64,000 bases of DNA from Salarchaeum japonicum_A (GTDB lineage: Archaea; Halobacteriota; Halobacteria; Halobacteriales; Halobacteriaceae): assembly GCF_049705945.1 (NCBI RefSeq), contig NZ_JBNAMV010000004.1, positions 496,001-560,000 of the forward strand, in the 5' to 3' direction. Numbering within the stretch: position 1 is the stretch's first letter; every line of letters starts with the position of its first letter. Below are positions 40,401-48,649 of the stretch, one piece after another. The notes below the pieces were generated by a model. The model ran no database searches, was not told where the DNA came from, and worked only from the letters and a program-made list of their open reading frames with translations. The translations under genes and the position numbers were made by a program.

Positions 40401-41847
40401 TGCGAAGGCCAAGGCGGACTGCATCCACATCTCCGGGCACTCCGGCGGAACGGGCGCGTCCCCGAAGACCTCCATCAAGCACGCGGGCCTGCCGTGGGAG
40501 CTCGGGCTGGCGGAGGCGAACCAGCTCCTCCGCGAGACGGGACTGCGGTCGCGCGTGACGCTGCGCGCCGACGGCGGCCTGAAGACCGGACGAGACGTAG
40601 CTATCGCGGCCCTGCTCGGCGCGGAGGAGTTCGCGTTCGGCACCGGGTCGCTCGTCACGTCCGGGTGCGTGATGGCGCGACAGTGCCACAACAACACGTG
40701 TCCAGTGGGTATCGCGACGCAGGACCCCGACCTCCGCGAACGGTTCGCGGGCGAACCCCAGCACGTCGTGAACTACATGTGCTTCATCGCCCGCGAACTC
40801 CGTGAGGTCATGGCGGACCTCGGATTCGAGTCCGTGGACGAGATGGTCGGTCGAGTGAACGCGCTCGAACAGACGGAAACCGACCACCCGAAGGCGAAGC
40901 ACATGGACCTCTCGCAGGTGCTCGCGGAGCCGTCGGGCGACGACCGGTACAAGACGATGGAACAGGACGTGCCGTTCGACGACCACCTCGACACCGCCAT
41001 CGCCGCCGAGGCAGAGGAGGCCCTCGCGGGCGGCGAGCCGACGACGGTGTCCGCGGACGTGACGAACGAGGACCGGACCGTCGGCGGCCGGCTCTCCCAC
41101 GAGGTGTCGAGCCGGCACGGCGGCGACGGCCTGCCGGACGACTCGCTCCACGTGGACCTCACGGGGACGGCGGGCCAGTCGTTCGGCGCGTGGCTTCCGT
41201 CGGGGCTGACGCTCGACCTCGACGGCGCGGCGAACGACTACGTCGGGAAGGGGCTGTCGGGCGGCCGCGTGGTCGTGTCGACGCCCGCGGACGCCGGGTT
41301 CGACCCCGCGGAGAACACGCTCGTCGGGAACGTCGCGCTGTACGGCGCGACCGATGGCGAACTCTACGTGAACGGCGTCGCCGGCGAGCGCTTCGGCGTC
41401 CGGAACTCCGGCGCGAAAGCCGTCGTGGAGGGCGTCGGCGACCACGGCTGTGAGTACATGACGGGCGGCGTCGTCGCCGTGCTCGGCGACACGGGAAAGA
41501 ACTTCGCCGCCGGCATGAGCGGCGGCGTGGCGTACGTCTTCGACCCGGACGGCGACCTCGACGCGCAGACGAACAAGGGCATGGTGAGCCTCGAATCCGA
41601 ACTGGACGACCGCGACCGGACGGTGCTCCGGCGGCTCGTGGAGAACCACGCCGCCCACACGGACTCGGAGCGCGCACGCGACCTCCTCGACGACTGGGAG
41701 GACGCGCTGTCGGCGTTCACGAAGGTGATGCCGGACGCGTACCGCGCGGCCATCGAGGAGCGCCCGGAGGACGACGCGCGCACCGACCTCCCGGCGTCGG
41801 TCGAGAACCTGGACGGTCGCCTCGGCGCGACCGGGAGCGCGGATTGA
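37423..41847 (+). CDS. gltB: Glutamate synthase large subunit
   Basis: A 1474-residue enzyme making two glutamates from glutamine and 2-oxoglutarate. The N-terminal class II amidotransferase domain starts at Cys17 (ASANCGVGVVMD), so a 16-residue propeptide must be removed. FSTNTLGAWHLAHPYR and HNGEFNT are further glutaminase motifs. The central domain and the FMN-binding domain (KPGEGGHLPGKKV, HISGHSGGTGASP) follow. Cys1082, 1088 and 1093 form the [3Fe-4S] pattern C-x5-C-x4-C. The C-terminal GXGXG beta-helix includes GKGLSGGRVVV and GMSGGVAYVFD. No small subunit (gltD) gene is adjacent, so it may use ferredoxin. Confidence 0.95.
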   Translation: MGNNELLADPSDASANCGVGVVMDLDGGRSHDVLSDGIDLLENLEHRGTTGAEENTGDGAGVLLQTPRRFFDDALDLPDEYAVGQFFLPQDDAERESVVETVESVFAEYGLDTLAWRDVPTDNSDLGATAVESEPHVAQAFVAGDANLYVARNAVEDAVDHERFYVCSLDEDTLVYKGLLKSTQLRDYYPDLRDDRMETTFAMVHARFSTNTLGAWHLAHPYRNIIHNGEFNTIKGNVNWMRAREADLDASNLTDEELDTVRPIIDDPEQSDTASVDNALELLTETGRSLPHALRMLIPEAWQDDDAMAESRKEFYDFHASLVEPWDGPALVVGTDGERIAAALDRNGLRPCRYEVTEDNRLVMGSEAGALDTPASEVRERGRLTPGQLFVADPEEGRVIPDDEVFDDLTDETYGEWVDAEQEHVDGDDPLPQDPVEKLRARQAAFGYTHDELDELVEPMAVDGEDPVGSMGDDTPLAALSEFNRPFFTYFRQLFAQVTNPPIDYLREDLVTSTETRLGRQRNLLSESKAHARQVVLESPVLTDDDLAGVRDSRREVRTIDTTFDMGGSLDDAIERLREDAEDAIADGADVLVLSDRELGANRLHVPSLLATGAVHHHLVREGLRSRVGLVVESGDPRTVHHLATLVGYGAGAVNPYLAIQSVTDLMDEDGDMDRAVESYVAAMEKGLRKVMARMGISTVASYQGAQIFEVVGLDSDLVEDCFTGTPNRTEGVGVDEIEADLRQRHATAYDDDVDLDRQGEFTNRSNGIFHQWNPETVHTLQGAVRSGDYEQFEEYAELINTQNEQLQTLRGLLEFDSDREPIPVEDVEPVEDIVKRFSTAAMSLGSLSPEAHENNARAMNEIDAKANTGEGGEPPERFGTDRECRIKQVASGRFGVTSEYLSSADDLQIKMAQGSKPGEGGHLPGKKVNEMIADVRCSTPGVGLISPPPQHDIYSIEDLKQLIFDLNASNPDARVHVKLVSEAGIGTVAAGCAKAKADCIHISGHSGGTGASPKTSIKHAGLPWELGLAEANQLLRETGLRSRVTLRADGGLKTGRDVAIAALLGAEEFAFGTGSLVTSGCVMARQCHNNTCPVGIATQDPDLRERFAGEPQHVVNYMCFIARELREVMADLGFESVDEMVGRVNALEQTETDHPKAKHMDLSQVLAEPSGDDRYKTMEQDVPFDDHLDTAIAAEAEEALAGGEPTTVSADVTNEDRTVGGRLSHEVSSRHGGDGLPDDSLHVDLTGTAGQSFGAWLPSGLTLDLDGAANDYVGKGLSGGRVVVSTPADAGFDPAENTLVGNVALYGATDGELYVNGVAGERFGVRNSGAKAVVEGVGDHGCEYMTGGVVAVLGDTGKNFAAGMSGGVAYVFDPDGDLDAQTNKGMVSLESELDDRDRTVLRRLVENHAAHTDSERARDLLDDWEDALSAFTKVMPDAYRAAIEERPEDDARTDLPASVENLDGRLGATGSAD

Positions 41848-41863
41848 CTCCGGGCAGCCCACC

Positions 41864-41901
41864 CGACCGCGGGCCACCCGTTCGACCGCGGGCCACCCAC
41901 A
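41864..41901. repeat. Two-copy 19-bp tandem direct repeat
   Basis: CGACCGCGGGCCACCC occurs at 41864-41879 and again at 41883-41898, with a 19-bp period. The repeat lies between the gltB stop and the TATA box of the next gene. It may be a slippage product; no coding content. Confidence 0.6.
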
Positions 41902-41907
41902 CTTAAC
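41902..41907 (+). promoter_or_regulatory. TATA box of the epimerase gene
   Basis: CTTAAC lies 25-30 nt before the ATG at 41932, the leaderless position, immediately after the tandem repeat. Confidence 0.45.
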
Positions 41908-41931
41908 TCGCGCGCGGCGTTTTTTCGCGGT

Positions 41932-42921
41932 ATGGATTCGGCACTCGTCGTCGGCGGCACGCGGTTCATCGGCCGCCACACGGTGGAGGAGCTCTTGGAG
42001 CACGACTACCGGGTGACGCTGTTCAACCGCGGGAGTCACGAGAACCCGTTCGTGGACTACGCCGACGTGCATCACGTTCGCGGCGACCGCGACAACGACG
42101 AGGAACTGCTGTCGGCGAAGCGCGAGGTCGAGCCGGACGTGGTGTTCGACTTCGCGGCGTACCACCCGGAGGAGGTGCGGTCCGCGGTCGAAATTTTCGC
42201 GGACGTGGACGCGTACGTCTACGTCTCGTCGGGGGCGGCGTACGCCCGCGACGACCTCCCGAAGCGCGAGGGCGTGACGCCCATCGAGGACTGCACGCCC
42301 GACCAGGCCGTTGACGACTCCTACGACACCTACGGAAATCGGAAGGCGGAGGGCGACCGCGCGGTGTTCGAGGGCGCGGACCGCGGCGTGAACGCGATGA
42401 GCGTCCGCCCGACCGTCGTGTACGGGCCGTTCGACTACACGGAGCGCCTCGATTACTGGGTGAGTCGCGTCGAGGAACACGACCGCGTTGTCGTGCCGGG
42501 CGACGGAACGAACGTCTGGCAGCGCGTCTACGTCGAGGACGTGGCGAGCCTCCTCCGCCTCGTCGCGGAGAACGGTACGCCGGGGAAGGCGTACAACGCC
42601 GGCGACCAGAACTCGATTACGCTCGAACGAACCGTGAAGGAGATCGCGAGCGCTCTCGATACCGACGTGGAGGTCGTGCACGCGAGCGAACGCGAACTCT
42701 CGACGGTCGGCCTCGACCCGACGGACTTCCCGCTCTACCGGCCGTACCCGCACGTCCTCGACACACACAGGGCCGAGAGCGTCGGCTGGGAGTCCACGCC
42801 CGTCTCGGAGGCGATGGAGCGCACGGTCGGCGAGAGCGTCGAGAGCGACCGCGACGGCGACGACGTGGGGCCGGAGCGCGAGACGGAGGAGCGCCTGCTG
42901 GACGTGCTGGACACGGTTTAG
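41932..42921 (+). CDS. NAD-dependent epimerase/dehydratase (extended SDR)
   Basis: A 329-residue extended short-chain dehydrogenase. The NAD motif ALVVGGTRFIGRHTVEEL is at residues 3-20. FDFAAYHP is the usual fourth strand. YDTYGNRKAEGDRAV (about 122-136) carries the YxxxK catalytic pair, written here as Y-G-N-R-K. RPTVVYGPFDYTERLDYW follows. The G-G-T-R-F-I-G start is typical of haloarchaeal sugar-nucleotide or mRNA-binding-like SDRs. The substrate is unknown. EgsA follows after 36 nt. Confidence 0.82.
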   Translation: MDSALVVGGTRFIGRHTVEELLEHDYRVTLFNRGSHENPFVDYADVHHVRGDRDNDEELLSAKREVEPDVVFDFAAYHPEEVRSAVEIFADVDAYVYVSSGAAYARDDLPKREGVTPIEDCTPDQAVDDSYDTYGNRKAEGDRAVFEGADRGVNAMSVRPTVVYGPFDYTERLDYWVSRVEEHDRVVVPGDGTNVWQRVYVEDVASLLRLVAENGTPGKAYNAGDQNSITLERTVKEIASALDTDVEVVHASERELSTVGLDPTDFPLYRPYPHVLDTHRAESVGWESTPVSEAMERTVGESVESDRDGDDVGPERETEERLLDVLDTV

Positions 42922-42957
42922 GAAAAGGCGTATAGGAGTTCGGGGTGACCCACCAGT

Positions 42958-44016
42958 ATGTTCGAGAAATCCTCGTGGATCCGTCTCCCGCGGAACGTCG
43001 TCATCGGGCACGACGTGCTCGGGGAGACGCGCGCGGTCCTCGACGACGTGCATCTCACGGGCGACCCGCTGGTGGTGACGAGTCCGACGCCGCGCGAGGT
43101 GGCGGGCGCGCACATCGTCGCGCAGTTGGAGGACGCGGGCCGGAACCCGTCTATCGTGACGGTGGACGAGGCGTCGTTCGACGCCGTGCAGCGCGTCATC
43201 GCGAGCGCGGAGGAGACGAGCGCTGACTTCCTGATGGGCGTCGGCGGCGGGAAGGCAATCGATATCGCGAAGATGGCGAGCGACACGCTCGACCTGGGGT
43301 TCGTGTCGGTGCCGACGGCGGCGAGCCACGACGGCATCGTCTCCGGACGCGGGAGCGTCCCCGAGGGCGACACTCGGCACTCCGTGTCGGCGGACCCGCC
43401 GCTCGCGGTCGTCGCGGACACCGGCGTTATCGCGGACGCGCCGTGGGAGCTCACGACCGCGGGCTGTGCGGACATCATCTCGAACTACACCGCGGTGAAG
43501 GACTGGCGGCTCGCGAACCGGCTTCGGAACGTCGAGTACTCGGAGTACGCGGCGTCGCTGTCGGAGATGACGGCGGAGATGCTGGTGGACAACGCGGACT
43601 CCATCAAGCCCGGACTGGAGGAGTCGGCGTGGGTGGTGGTGAAGGCGCTCGTCTCCTCGGGCGTCGCGATGAGCATCGCCGGGTCGTCGCGGCCGGCGTC
43701 CGGCGCGGAACACCTGTTCAGCCATCAGCTCGACCGCATCGCGCCCGGGAAGGCCCTGCACGGCCATCAGGTCGGCGTCGGCGCGATTCTCTGTGAGTTC
43801 CTGCATTCGGGCGAGCGCGGGGACTGGACGGCGGTGCGGGACGCGCTCGCGTCCATCGACGCGCCGACGACGGCGGACGAACTCGGCGTGAGCGACGAGG
43901 AGGTCCTCGAGGCGCTCACGTCCGCGCACGAGATTCGGGACCGCTACACGATTCTCGGCGCGGGCATCAGCGAGGATGCGGCGCTCGAAGTCGCGGCGAA
44001 GACCGGCGTCATCTGA
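42958..44016 (+). CDS. egsA: Glycerol-1-phosphate dehydrogenase
   Basis: A 352-residue NAD(P)- and zinc-dependent enzyme that reduces dihydroxyacetone phosphate to sn-glycerol-1-phosphate, the archaeal lipid backbone. Signatures: MGVGGGKAIDIAKMAS (about 93-108, dinucleotide binding), TAASHDGIVSGRGSV, GCADIISNYTAVKDW (metal-binding Asp), GAEHLFSHQLD (His) and HGHQVGVG (His). Length matches EgsA. A GTATAGG element about 25 nt before the ATG is a likely TATA box. Its 3' end overlaps the convergent membrane protein gene by 8 nt. Confidence 0.95.
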   Translation: MFEKSSWIRLPRNVVIGHDVLGETRAVLDDVHLTGDPLVVTSPTPREVAGAHIVAQLEDAGRNPSIVTVDEASFDAVQRVIASAEETSADFLMGVGGGKAIDIAKMASDTLDLGFVSVPTAASHDGIVSGRGSVPEGDTRHSVSADPPLAVVADTGVIADAPWELTTAGCADIISNYTAVKDWRLANRLRNVEYSEYAASLSEMTAEMLVDNADSIKPGLEESAWVVVKALVSSGVAMSIAGSSRPASGAEHLFSHQLDRIAPGKALHGHQVGVGAILCEFLHSGERGDWTAVRDALASIDAPTTADELGVSDEEVLEALTSAHEIRDRYTILGAGISEDAALEVAAKTGVI

Positions 44017-45019
44017 AATCGAGGGGAATCGGGGCGAACGCGACCGCGACCGCGGAGATAGCGAAGTGAAGCCAGAATCCGACGAGTCGATAGAGGAGCG
44101 CCGCGGCCGCGGCGAGCGCCGTCGGTTCGCCCGTCGTAAGGACGAGCAGACCGAGGAGCGCGGCGTCCACGCTTCCGATACCGCCTGGTAGCGGGACGAT
44201 TGCGGCGAGGCCGGCGAGCGGGACGACGGCGAGCGCGAGCGACACCGGCACGGAGAGGGCGACCGCGGCGGCGGCGTAGTGGAGGGTGGCGGCGAGCGTG
44301 ACCCAGCCGGCGAGGCAGAACCCGAGCATAGCGGCGAGGCGGACGCGGTCGGCGGCGATGGCGCGGACGGTGTGGTCGAACCCGGTGAGGCGCGCGGAGA
44401 TGTTCTCGCGGTCGAGCACGGTGGCGGCGCGCGGACTGACCCGGACGGCGACGCGCTGGAGGCGGTCGGTGACGGCCGTGACGGCGGCCACGAGGCCGCG
44501 GGGACGGGCGTGCGCGACCGCGAATACGCCCGCGACGACCGCGAGGCCGGCGACGCCGACGGTGGCGGCGAGCGTGGCGAGGTCGCCGGTGCCGCCGGAC
44601 ACGGCGAACGCGGCGCCGACCGCGACGGCGACGAAGGAGGTGGCGGTGGTGACGTACTCGTCGGCGGCGACGGCGGCGAGCGCGCGCTCGTAGCCCGTGT
44701 TCGCGTCCCGCGAGACGGCGTACGTGACGAGTGTGGCGCTCGCGACGTTCCCCCAGGGGAGGACGTTCCGCGCGAACGACCCGGCGAGGTAGGTGGCGCG
44801 GGCGCGCATCCCGCGGTCCTCGACGACGCTGACGGCGTGGACGAACGTCTCGACGAAGCAGACGAGCGAGACTATGGAGGTGGCGACGGCGAGCGCGACG
44901 TAGCCGGCGTCGGTGCCGGCGAGCGCGTCGAACACGCGGTCCGCGCCCGCGACGTACCCGACGAGAGCGAGCGCCGCGAGCGCCAGCGCGAACCGGACGC
45001 CGACCCGTCGCGTGTCCAT
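44009..45019 (-). CDS. Flippase-like membrane protein (UPF0104/LPG synthase TM family)
   Basis: A 336-residue integral membrane protein with about eight hydrophobic segments. Typical motifs are an N-terminal RVGVRFALALAAL, the central GSFARNVLPWGNVASATLVTYAVSRD, and a C-terminal VPLAGLAAIVPLPGGIGSVDAALLGLLV with the P-x-P-G-G-x-G element. The family includes the transmembrane part of bacterial lysylphosphatidylglycerol synthase and putative lipid-linked sugar flippases. In haloarchaea it may move a lipid-linked intermediate, but this is inference. It lies downstream of the S9 peptidase gene on the same strand (39-nt gap). Confidence 0.8.
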   Translation of the reverse strand: MDTRRVGVRFALALAALALVGYVAGADRVFDALAGTDAGYVALAVATSIVSLVCFVETFVHAVSVVEDRGMRARATYLAGSFARNVLPWGNVASATLVTYAVSRDANTGYERALAAVAADEYVTTATSFVAVAVGAAFAVSGGTGDLATLAATVGVAGLAVVAGVFAVAHARPRGLVAAVTAVTDRLQRVAVRVSPRAATVLDRENISARLTGFDHTVRAIAADRVRLAAMLGFCLAGWVTLAATLHYAAAAVALSVPVSLALAVVPLAGLAAIVPLPGGIGSVDAALLGLLVLTTGEPTALAAAAALLYRLVGFWLHFAISAVAVAFAPIPLDFR

Positions 45020-45058
45020 ACGCCCTTCGAGCGCGGGCACGCTACAAAAAGTATCGCC

Positions 45059-46891
45059 CTAGACGTGTTCGTCAAGGAACTCGACCGTCGTCCGGTAGGC
45101 GGTGATGCGGTTCTCGAGTTTGCTGAAGCCGTGGCCCTCGTCCTCGAACACGAGTTTCTCCACGGGGACGTGTTCCGCGGCTTCCTCCGCGACCTGTTCG
45201 GCTTCGCCGACGGGGACGCGGGGGTCGTTCGCGCCGTGCATGACGAGCAGGGGCGCGCGGATCGACGAGATGTTGTTGATGGGGCTGATGGACTCGAGGA
45301 ACTCGCGGTCCTCGTCGAGGCTGCCGTACTCGGCTTCGCGATGTTCGCGCCGCCACTCCCCCGTGTTTTCGAGGAACGTGACGAAGTTCGCGATGCCGAC
45401 CACGTCGACGCCGGCCGCCCAGAGGTCGGGGTACTCGGTGAGCGCGGCGAGCACCATGAACCCGCCGTAGGAGCCGCCGTACGCGACGATGCGGTCATCG
45501 TCCACGTCGCCGCGGTCGGTGAGCCAGTCGACGCCGGCGGCGATGTCCGCGACGGAATCCATCCGCTTTTCGACGTTGTCGAGGTTCATGTACTCAGCGC
45601 CGTACCCGGAGCTTCCGCGGACGTTCGGTTCGAAGACGGCGTAGCCGTTGTCCACGAAGTACTGGCGCAGCGAGAGGAAGTAGGGGCGGCGCTGGGCCTC
45701 GGGGCCGCCGTGGATGTCGACGATGACGGGGTGGGGGCCGGGGTCGTCGGGGAGCGTGAGGAACGCCGGGATTTCGAGGGCAACGGGGGACTCCGTCTCC
45801 CGGGCGGACGGGCTACGCCCGTCAACGCCGAAGCTCTCGAAGTGCACGAGGTCGGGCGTCGTGAAGGAGGATTTGGGGATGCCGGCGGTGGCGGCGTCCG
45901 TCCAGCGCGTGCTCTCGCCGGTCTCAGTGTCGAAGACGTGGACGTTCGTGTTCTCCGTCGGCGCGGAGACGGCGGCCGCGACCTCCTCGGCGTCGGGCCC
46001 GAAGCTCAGTCCCATCAGGACGCCGTTCGGGAGGGCGGGGCTCGCGTGTTCGGTCCAGTCCGCGAGGTCGTGGAGCGTGAGTTCGCTGTATCCGTCGACG
46101 TTCCGAACCGCCGCGAGCGTCCCCGAGTCGTGGTCGACGGCGAGAGATTCGACGTTCCAGCCGTCGCCGTCGACTCTGGTTTCGAGGGCGAGCGTGTCGA
46201 GGTCGAGTTCGGCGAGGTACTGGGTGTCCGCGCCGTGGTCGGTGGAGACGAGGAGCGACTCGCCGCTCGGATGCCAGGCGACGCTCCCGTACCGCACGTC
46301 GCCTTCGTGGGGCGTGACGTGCTCGTAGTCGCCGGTGTCGAGGTTGAGGACGTAGAGGTCGTGGTCGCGGTTCGAGTGCATCTCGTGGAGGACGAGCCGG
46401 TCGTCGTCGGGACTCCATCCGGCGACGCCCAGCCAGTCCATCCCGCGGCCGTCGAACACGAGTTCGGCGTCCTCGCCGGTCTCGTCGCGGCGCTGGACGT
46501 ACGCGTCGAAGTCGGCTTCGACGCGCCGGTTCGCGGTGAACGCGAACTGCTCGCCGTCGTGACTCCAGCCGCCCCACTGGTGGATGCTCTCCGGGTCGTC
46601 CGTCAGCGCGACGTCCTCGCTGCCGTCCGCGCTCAGCCGGAAGAGCTGGGTCTTCTCGTTCCCGCCCTCGTCCATCCCGTACACGAGTTCCTCGCGGGTG
46701 GGCGAGTAGGAAGCGAAGGAGACGGACTCCTCGTGGAAGGAGAGCTGGTCCGGCCACGCCTCGGGTTCGTCGAGCTGCCACACCTGGTTCGTTCCCGTGG
46801 TGTCCATCAGGAACGCGAGTCGGCCGTTCGGGCCGAAGGAGGGGCCGCCGGCGCTCCGGATGTTGAGGTAGCGTTCGATGTCGTACGCCAT
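45059..46891 (-). CDS. S9-family serine peptidase (prolyl oligopeptidase-like/acylaminoacyl peptidase-like)
   Basis: A 610-residue peptidase with an N-terminal beta-propeller (about 1-345, with repeated GWSHDGEQFAFTANR and AWHPSGESLLVSTD blades). The C-terminal alpha/beta-hydrolase domain (about 360-610) has the catalytic Ser in YGGSYGGFMVLAAL (about 473), Asp in HGANDPRVPVGE and His in DEGHGFSK. No signal peptide, so it degrades peptides in the cytoplasm. It is divergent from the glycosyltransferase gene, with a shared 91-bp promoter region. Confidence 0.9.
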   Translation of the reverse strand: MAYDIERYLNIRSAGGPSFGPNGRLAFLMDTTGTNQVWQLDEPEAWPDQLSFHEESVSFASYSPTREELVYGMDEGGNEKTQLFRLSADGSEDVALTDDPESIHQWGGWSHDGEQFAFTANRRVEADFDAYVQRRDETGEDAELVFDGRGMDWLGVAGWSPDDDRLVLHEMHSNRDHDLYVLNLDTGDYEHVTPHEGDVRYGSVAWHPSGESLLVSTDHGADTQYLAELDLDTLALETRVDGDGWNVESLAVDHDSGTLAAVRNVDGYSELTLHDLADWTEHASPALPNGVLMGLSFGPDAEEVAAAVSAPTENTNVHVFDTETGESTRWTDAATAGIPKSSFTTPDLVHFESFGVDGRSPSARETESPVALEIPAFLTLPDDPGPHPVIVDIHGGPEAQRRPYFLSLRQYFVDNGYAVFEPNVRGSSGYGAEYMNLDNVEKRMDSVADIAAGVDWLTDRGDVDDDRIVAYGGSYGGFMVLAALTEYPDLWAAGVDVVGIANFVTFLENTGEWRREHREAEYGSLDEDREFLESISPINNISSIRAPLLVMHGANDPRVPVGEAEQVAEEAAEHVPVEKLVFEDEGHGFSKLENRITAYRTTVEFLDEHV

Positions 46892-46921
46892 ACCCGTGGG
46901 TGCGAAGGAAACGGCAAAGCC

Positions 46922-46943
46922 GTTCGGGTGCCGGAACCCGAAC
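46922..46943. promoter_or_regulatory. Inverted repeat in the S9 peptidase/glycosyltransferase promoter
   Basis: GTTCGGGT (46922-46929) and ACCCGAAC (46936-46943) form a perfect 8-bp inverted repeat with a 6-nt centre. It ends 9 nt before the TTTTAT (46953-46958) that is the leaderless TATA box of the glycosyltransferase, and lies 31-52 nt before the S9 peptidase start, so it could affect both. Confidence 0.5.
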
Positions 46944-46982
46944 CGTGAAACCTTTTATGCGCACCTCGAATCTCTCTCGTGT

Positions 46983-48035
46983 ATGCGCGTGGCGTTCGTC
47001 GCGGACCACACCGTCCATCACGAGACCGTCCCGGAGTCCGCCGAACGCCTCGACCGCCTCGCCGGTCTGCTCACCGCGCGCGGCCACGACGTGTCCGTTC
47101 TCTGCAGTCAGTGGTGGGAGGGCGACGTGGACGAGTTCGAACACGACGATATCGAGTACGTCGCCGTCACCGACGACCCCGACGACTGGAAGTTCCCCGT
47201 CCGCGTTCCGGGCGCGCTCCACGAGGTCGACCCCGAAGTCGTGCACGCGTTCGGCGCGCCGTCCCACCTCGCGGCCGCGCGGGTCGGCGCGCTCGGCGAC
47301 ACCGCCTTCGTGAGCGACGTTTTCGACGCGCCCGAGCGCGGCGTGCTCGCCGACCGGTGCGTGCGGTTCGCGGCGGGCGGCGGCCCGGTCGTCGTCCCCG
47401 CGCGCACCGTCGCCACCGCGCTCCGGGAGGCCGGCGTCCCCGCCGACGCGCTCACGACGCTCGGGAACCCCATCGAGATGGAGCGAATTCGGGACACGTC
47501 GCCCGGCGACTGCGGGGACATCGTGTACTCGCGGCGCCTCGACGAGGACGCGAACCTCGAGAGTCTCCTGCTCGCGCTCGCGGAGTTCCGCGAGTACGAC
47601 TGGGGCGCGACGGTAATCGGGGACGGCCCCGAGCGCGAGAACTACGAGCGCCAGGTCCGCGACCTCCGCATCGACGACCGCGTCGAGTTCGTCGGCGAGA
47701 AGAGCGTCACCGAACGCATCGCCCTGTTCAAGGACGCGCACGTCTACGTGCACACGGCCCGCCGGACGACGTTCGCGACCGACCTCCTGCGCGCGCTCGC
47801 CTGCGACTGCGTCGGCATCGTCGAGTACCACGCGCAGTCGAGCGCGCACGAACTCGTCGAGCAGGAACCTCGGGGGTTCCTCGCGACGAACGACGAGGAG
47901 ATAACCGAACGTCTCGTCGAAGCGGCCGACATCCCGCGCGAGGACGTGTCCGAGCGGTTCGCCGACCACGACGAGTCCGCGTTCGCCGAGACCTACCTCG
48001 ACTTCTACCGCGCGGGCGGCGCGGGCTACGACTGA
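46983..48035 (+). CDS. Glycosyltransferase family 4 (GT-B) protein
   Basis: A 350-residue GT-B enzyme. The N-terminal half (MRVAFVADHTVHHETVPESA, LLTARGHDVSVLC) holds the acceptor domain. The C-terminal donor domain has IVYSRRLDEDANLESLLLAL, VIGDGPERENYERQV, DRVEFVGEKSVTERIALF and the E-x7-E-like region (ALACDCVGIVEYHAQ). It transfers a sugar from a nucleotide donor to an unknown acceptor, perhaps a surface polysaccharide or glycolipid. Start set by the ATG 25 nt after TTTTAT. It overlaps the convergent methyltransferase by 10 nt. Confidence 0.82.
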   Translation: MRVAFVADHTVHHETVPESAERLDRLAGLLTARGHDVSVLCSQWWEGDVDEFEHDDIEYVAVTDDPDDWKFPVRVPGALHEVDPEVVHAFGAPSHLAAARVGALGDTAFVSDVFDAPERGVLADRCVRFAAGGGPVVVPARTVATALREAGVPADALTTLGNPIEMERIRDTSPGDCGDIVYSRRLDEDANLESLLLALAEFREYDWGATVIGDGPERENYERQVRDLRIDDRVEFVGEKSVTERIALFKDAHVYVHTARRTTFATDLLRALACDCVGIVEYHAQSSAHELVEQEPRGFLATNDEEITERLVEAADIPREDVSERFADHDESAFAETYLDFYRAGGAGYD

Positions 48036-48649
48036 CGCAGGCGGAGGTGGCGGAAACTCCCGCCGAGCGAGTCCGCCACGTCCTCCTCAGAGACGATTTC
48101 GAGTCCGGCATCCCCCAGTAGTTCTCGCGTCGTTTCGAGGTCGGGCCAACTCCACGCCATCTCCACGTCCGCGTCCAGCCAGTCGTCGTTCGCGCCCGCC
48201 CACGCGTCGTGACCCGTGACGACGACGGCGTCGCCGCCGGGGCGGAGGACGCGCGCGAGTTCCGCGTAGAACGCGCCGTGCTCCGCGGCGGGCACGTGAA
48301 TCACGGAGTACATCGCGGTGACGGCGTCGAACGAGTCAGCAGCGAACGGGAGACGCGTCATGTCGGCGCGCGCGACGCCGTCGGCTCGCGTTCGCGCCCG
48401 CTCGACCTGTTCGCGGGAGATGTCGATGCCGACGCCGGTCGCATCGGCGGGGAGCGATTCGAGGACGAGGTCGCCCGCGCCGCAGCCGGCGTCGAGCACG
48501 CGCCCGTTCTCGGGGAGGGCGGCTAGCAGTCGGGCGAGCAGGTCTGGGTCGTCCGTGCCGGCGGCCCGTTGGTCGGCGTACACGTCGGCGAGGCCGTCGT
48601 ACCCCTCCATCACGCGCCGCCGGAGGTCGCCCGGGGCGTCGTCACTCAT
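48026..48649 (-). CDS. Class I SAM-dependent methyltransferase
   Basis: A 207-residue methyltransferase with motif I RVLDAGCGAGDLVLESL (about 47-63), GVGIDISREQVE for the acidic ribose-binding strand, DAVTAMYSVIHVPAAEH in the post-II region and LRPGGDAVVVTGHDAW after it. The target is unknown. The start overlaps the end of folCP by 8 nt, so it probably belongs to the folCP transcript. The upstream in-frame extension is not used. Confidence 0.82.
   Translation of the reverse strand: MSDDAPGDLRRRVMEGYDGLADVYADQRAAGTDDPDLLARLLAALPENGRVLDAGCGAGDLVLESLPADATGVGIDISREQVERARTRADGVARADMTRLPFAADSFDAVTAMYSVIHVPAAEHGAFYAELARVLRPGGDAVVVTGHDAWAGANDDWLDADVEMAWSWPDLETTRELLGDAGLEIVSEEDVADSLGGSFRHLRLRQS

Noticed and set aside
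40126..43929. Very long open frame (over 1200 codons) on the minus strand across gltB, the epimerase and egsA
   Set aside because: It is antisense to three clear genes; the translation is low-complexity Arg/Val/His-rich sequence caused by high GC and strong third-position bias.
44279..46948. Long plus-strand open frame of nearly 900 codons
   Set aside because: Antisense to the flippase-like and S9 peptidase genes, without any domain, and compositionally a shadow frame.
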